5,291 bases of DNA from a bacterium UBP1_UBA4771 (GTDB lineage: Bacteria; Krumholzibacteriota; Krumholzibacteriia; Krumholzibacteriales; Krumholzibacteriaceae). The position numbers and the translations under genes are program-made. Location of the stretch: contig DHHN01000067.1 of NCBI GenBank assembly GCA_002403295.1, positions 713 to 6,003 of the forward strand, written 5' to 3'. The notes beneath the pieces are model-generated. The model worked only from the letters and a program-made list of their open reading frames with translations, searched no databases and was not told where the DNA came from. Numbering within the stretch: the stretch's first letter is position 1; each line of letters starts with the position of its first letter. This document shows positions 4,831 to 5,291 of this stretch, one piece after another.

Positions 4831-5291
4831 TTGCACCGCATCCTGTACGTCGAGGAAGGAGCCGCCGTCGGCGGCTCGACGCATACGCTCCTGCACATCG
4901 TCAAGAAGCTCGACCGCTCGCGATTCGAGCCGTTCGTGCTTTTCCGCCACGAGCTGCCGGTGCGGGACGCGTTCGCGGCGCTCGGCGTGGGGACGGCGAC
5001 CTGGACGGCCATCGGCGCCGCGGCGCACCCTGTCCCCCCGCCGCCCACGCCCGCCCATATCCCGCGGTTCAAGCTCACCGCGCCGTACCGGCTGCTCCGG
5101 AGCGCGAAGATCTACGCCGTGGAGCAGCGGTCCGACGCCGCGCTGCTCGCGCGATGGATGCGCCGCGCCGGGTTCTCGCTCGTCCACGCGAACAACGCGG
5201 TGCCGGCCAACGTGGGCGCCATCGTCGCGGCGGCTCGATGCGACATCCCCGCCGTGAGCCACCAACGCGGCTTCTTCAGACTCACCCCGCT
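4831..5291 (+). CDS. GT4-type glycosyltransferase, N-terminal domain, partial
   Basis: The first 153 residues are present and the gene runs off the right edge. They form the acceptor-side Rossmann domain of a GT-B glycosyltransferase: first strand RILYVE (3-8), glycine-rich loop and helix GGSTHTLLHIVKKL (14-27), then FEPFVLF (32-38). HANNAVPAN (119-127), followed by IPAVSHQRGF (139-148), is the typical end of this domain. GT4 enzymes move a sugar from a nucleotide-sugar donor to a growing glycan on the cytoplasmic face of the membrane; the donor-binding C-terminal domain with its conserved Glu lies beyond the window. A proline-rich loop (residues 67-78) is longer than I would expect for a simple domain. 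The start is TTG: the frame is closed by TAG at 4798, no better start codon exists, and GAGGGGGAG is well placed. It is divergent from the AhpD-like gene and near the wzz-like gene, fitting a polysaccharide locus. Sugar specificity cannot be told. Confidence 0.9.
   Translation, partial: MHRILYVEEGAAVGGSTHTLLHIVKKLDRSRFEPFVLFRHELPVRDAFAALGVGTATWTAIGAAAHPVPPPPTPAHIPRFKLTAPYRLLRSAKIYAVEQRSDAALLARWMRRAGFSLVHANNAVPANVGAIVAAARCDIPAVSHQRGFFRLTP

Noticed and set aside
4765..5265. A 166-codon open frame on the - strand, and another + frame at 4673-5257
   Set aside because: Both overlap the glycosyltransferase, whose + frame from 4831 shows recognisable GT-B motifs; the alternatives are Arg-rich with no domain.
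1..5291. CRISPR arrays, tRNA or rRNA genes, insertion-sequence ends
   Set aside because: I saw no regularly spaced repeats, no tRNA-like arms with a TTCGA-type loop in context, no rRNA segments and no transposase. Genes fill nearly all of the window.

Overview
The window is high-GC bacterial DNA with five protein genes, two of them cut by the window edges, and no RNA gene, insertion sequence or CRISPR array that I can see. Two secreted or lipid-anchored proteins and a two-membrane-span chain-length protein point to a Gram-negative (diderm) organism with a polysaccharide locus. Start codons TTG and GTG are used beside ATG, and third codon positions are mostly G or C. The species cannot be named from the sequence. 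An uncultivated high-GC lineage is a reasonable guess, but only a guess.

Layout from right to left. At 4831-5291 (+) lies the N-terminal part of a GT4-type glycosyltransferase, which runs off the right edge. It has a strong sigma70-like promoter (TTGACC, 17 nt, TATATT). Reading the other way, 4338-4685 (-) is a small AhpD-like carboxymuconolactone decarboxylase-family protein with the complete E/CxxC/H redox pattern. A GC-rich hairpin followed by a T-run ends that unit. A candidate promoter begins at once after it and drives the Wzz-type chain-length gene at 3037-4215 (-). The same strand continues with an M61-like HExxH-X18-E metallopeptidase predicted to be a lipoprotein (1488-2933) and a Sec-exported beta-propeller protein with at least ten regular blades (1-1430, open at the left edge).

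How the genes may work together. The glycosyltransferase and the Wzz protein are both expected parts of a machine that makes a surface or exported polysaccharide. The peptidase and propeller follow Wzz on the same strand with short gaps (103 and 57 bases) and no convincing terminator between, so the three are plausibly co-transcribed. Both downstream products are predicted to act outside the cytoplasm. Their link to polysaccharide is inferred from gene order only.

The most interesting non-coding spot is the 145-base gap between the AhpD-like gene and the glycosyltransferase. A rightward and a leftward promoter-like element face each other there, and a 7-bp inverted repeat fills exactly the space between their -10 boxes. 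This suggests a shared operator or mutually exclusive promoter firing.
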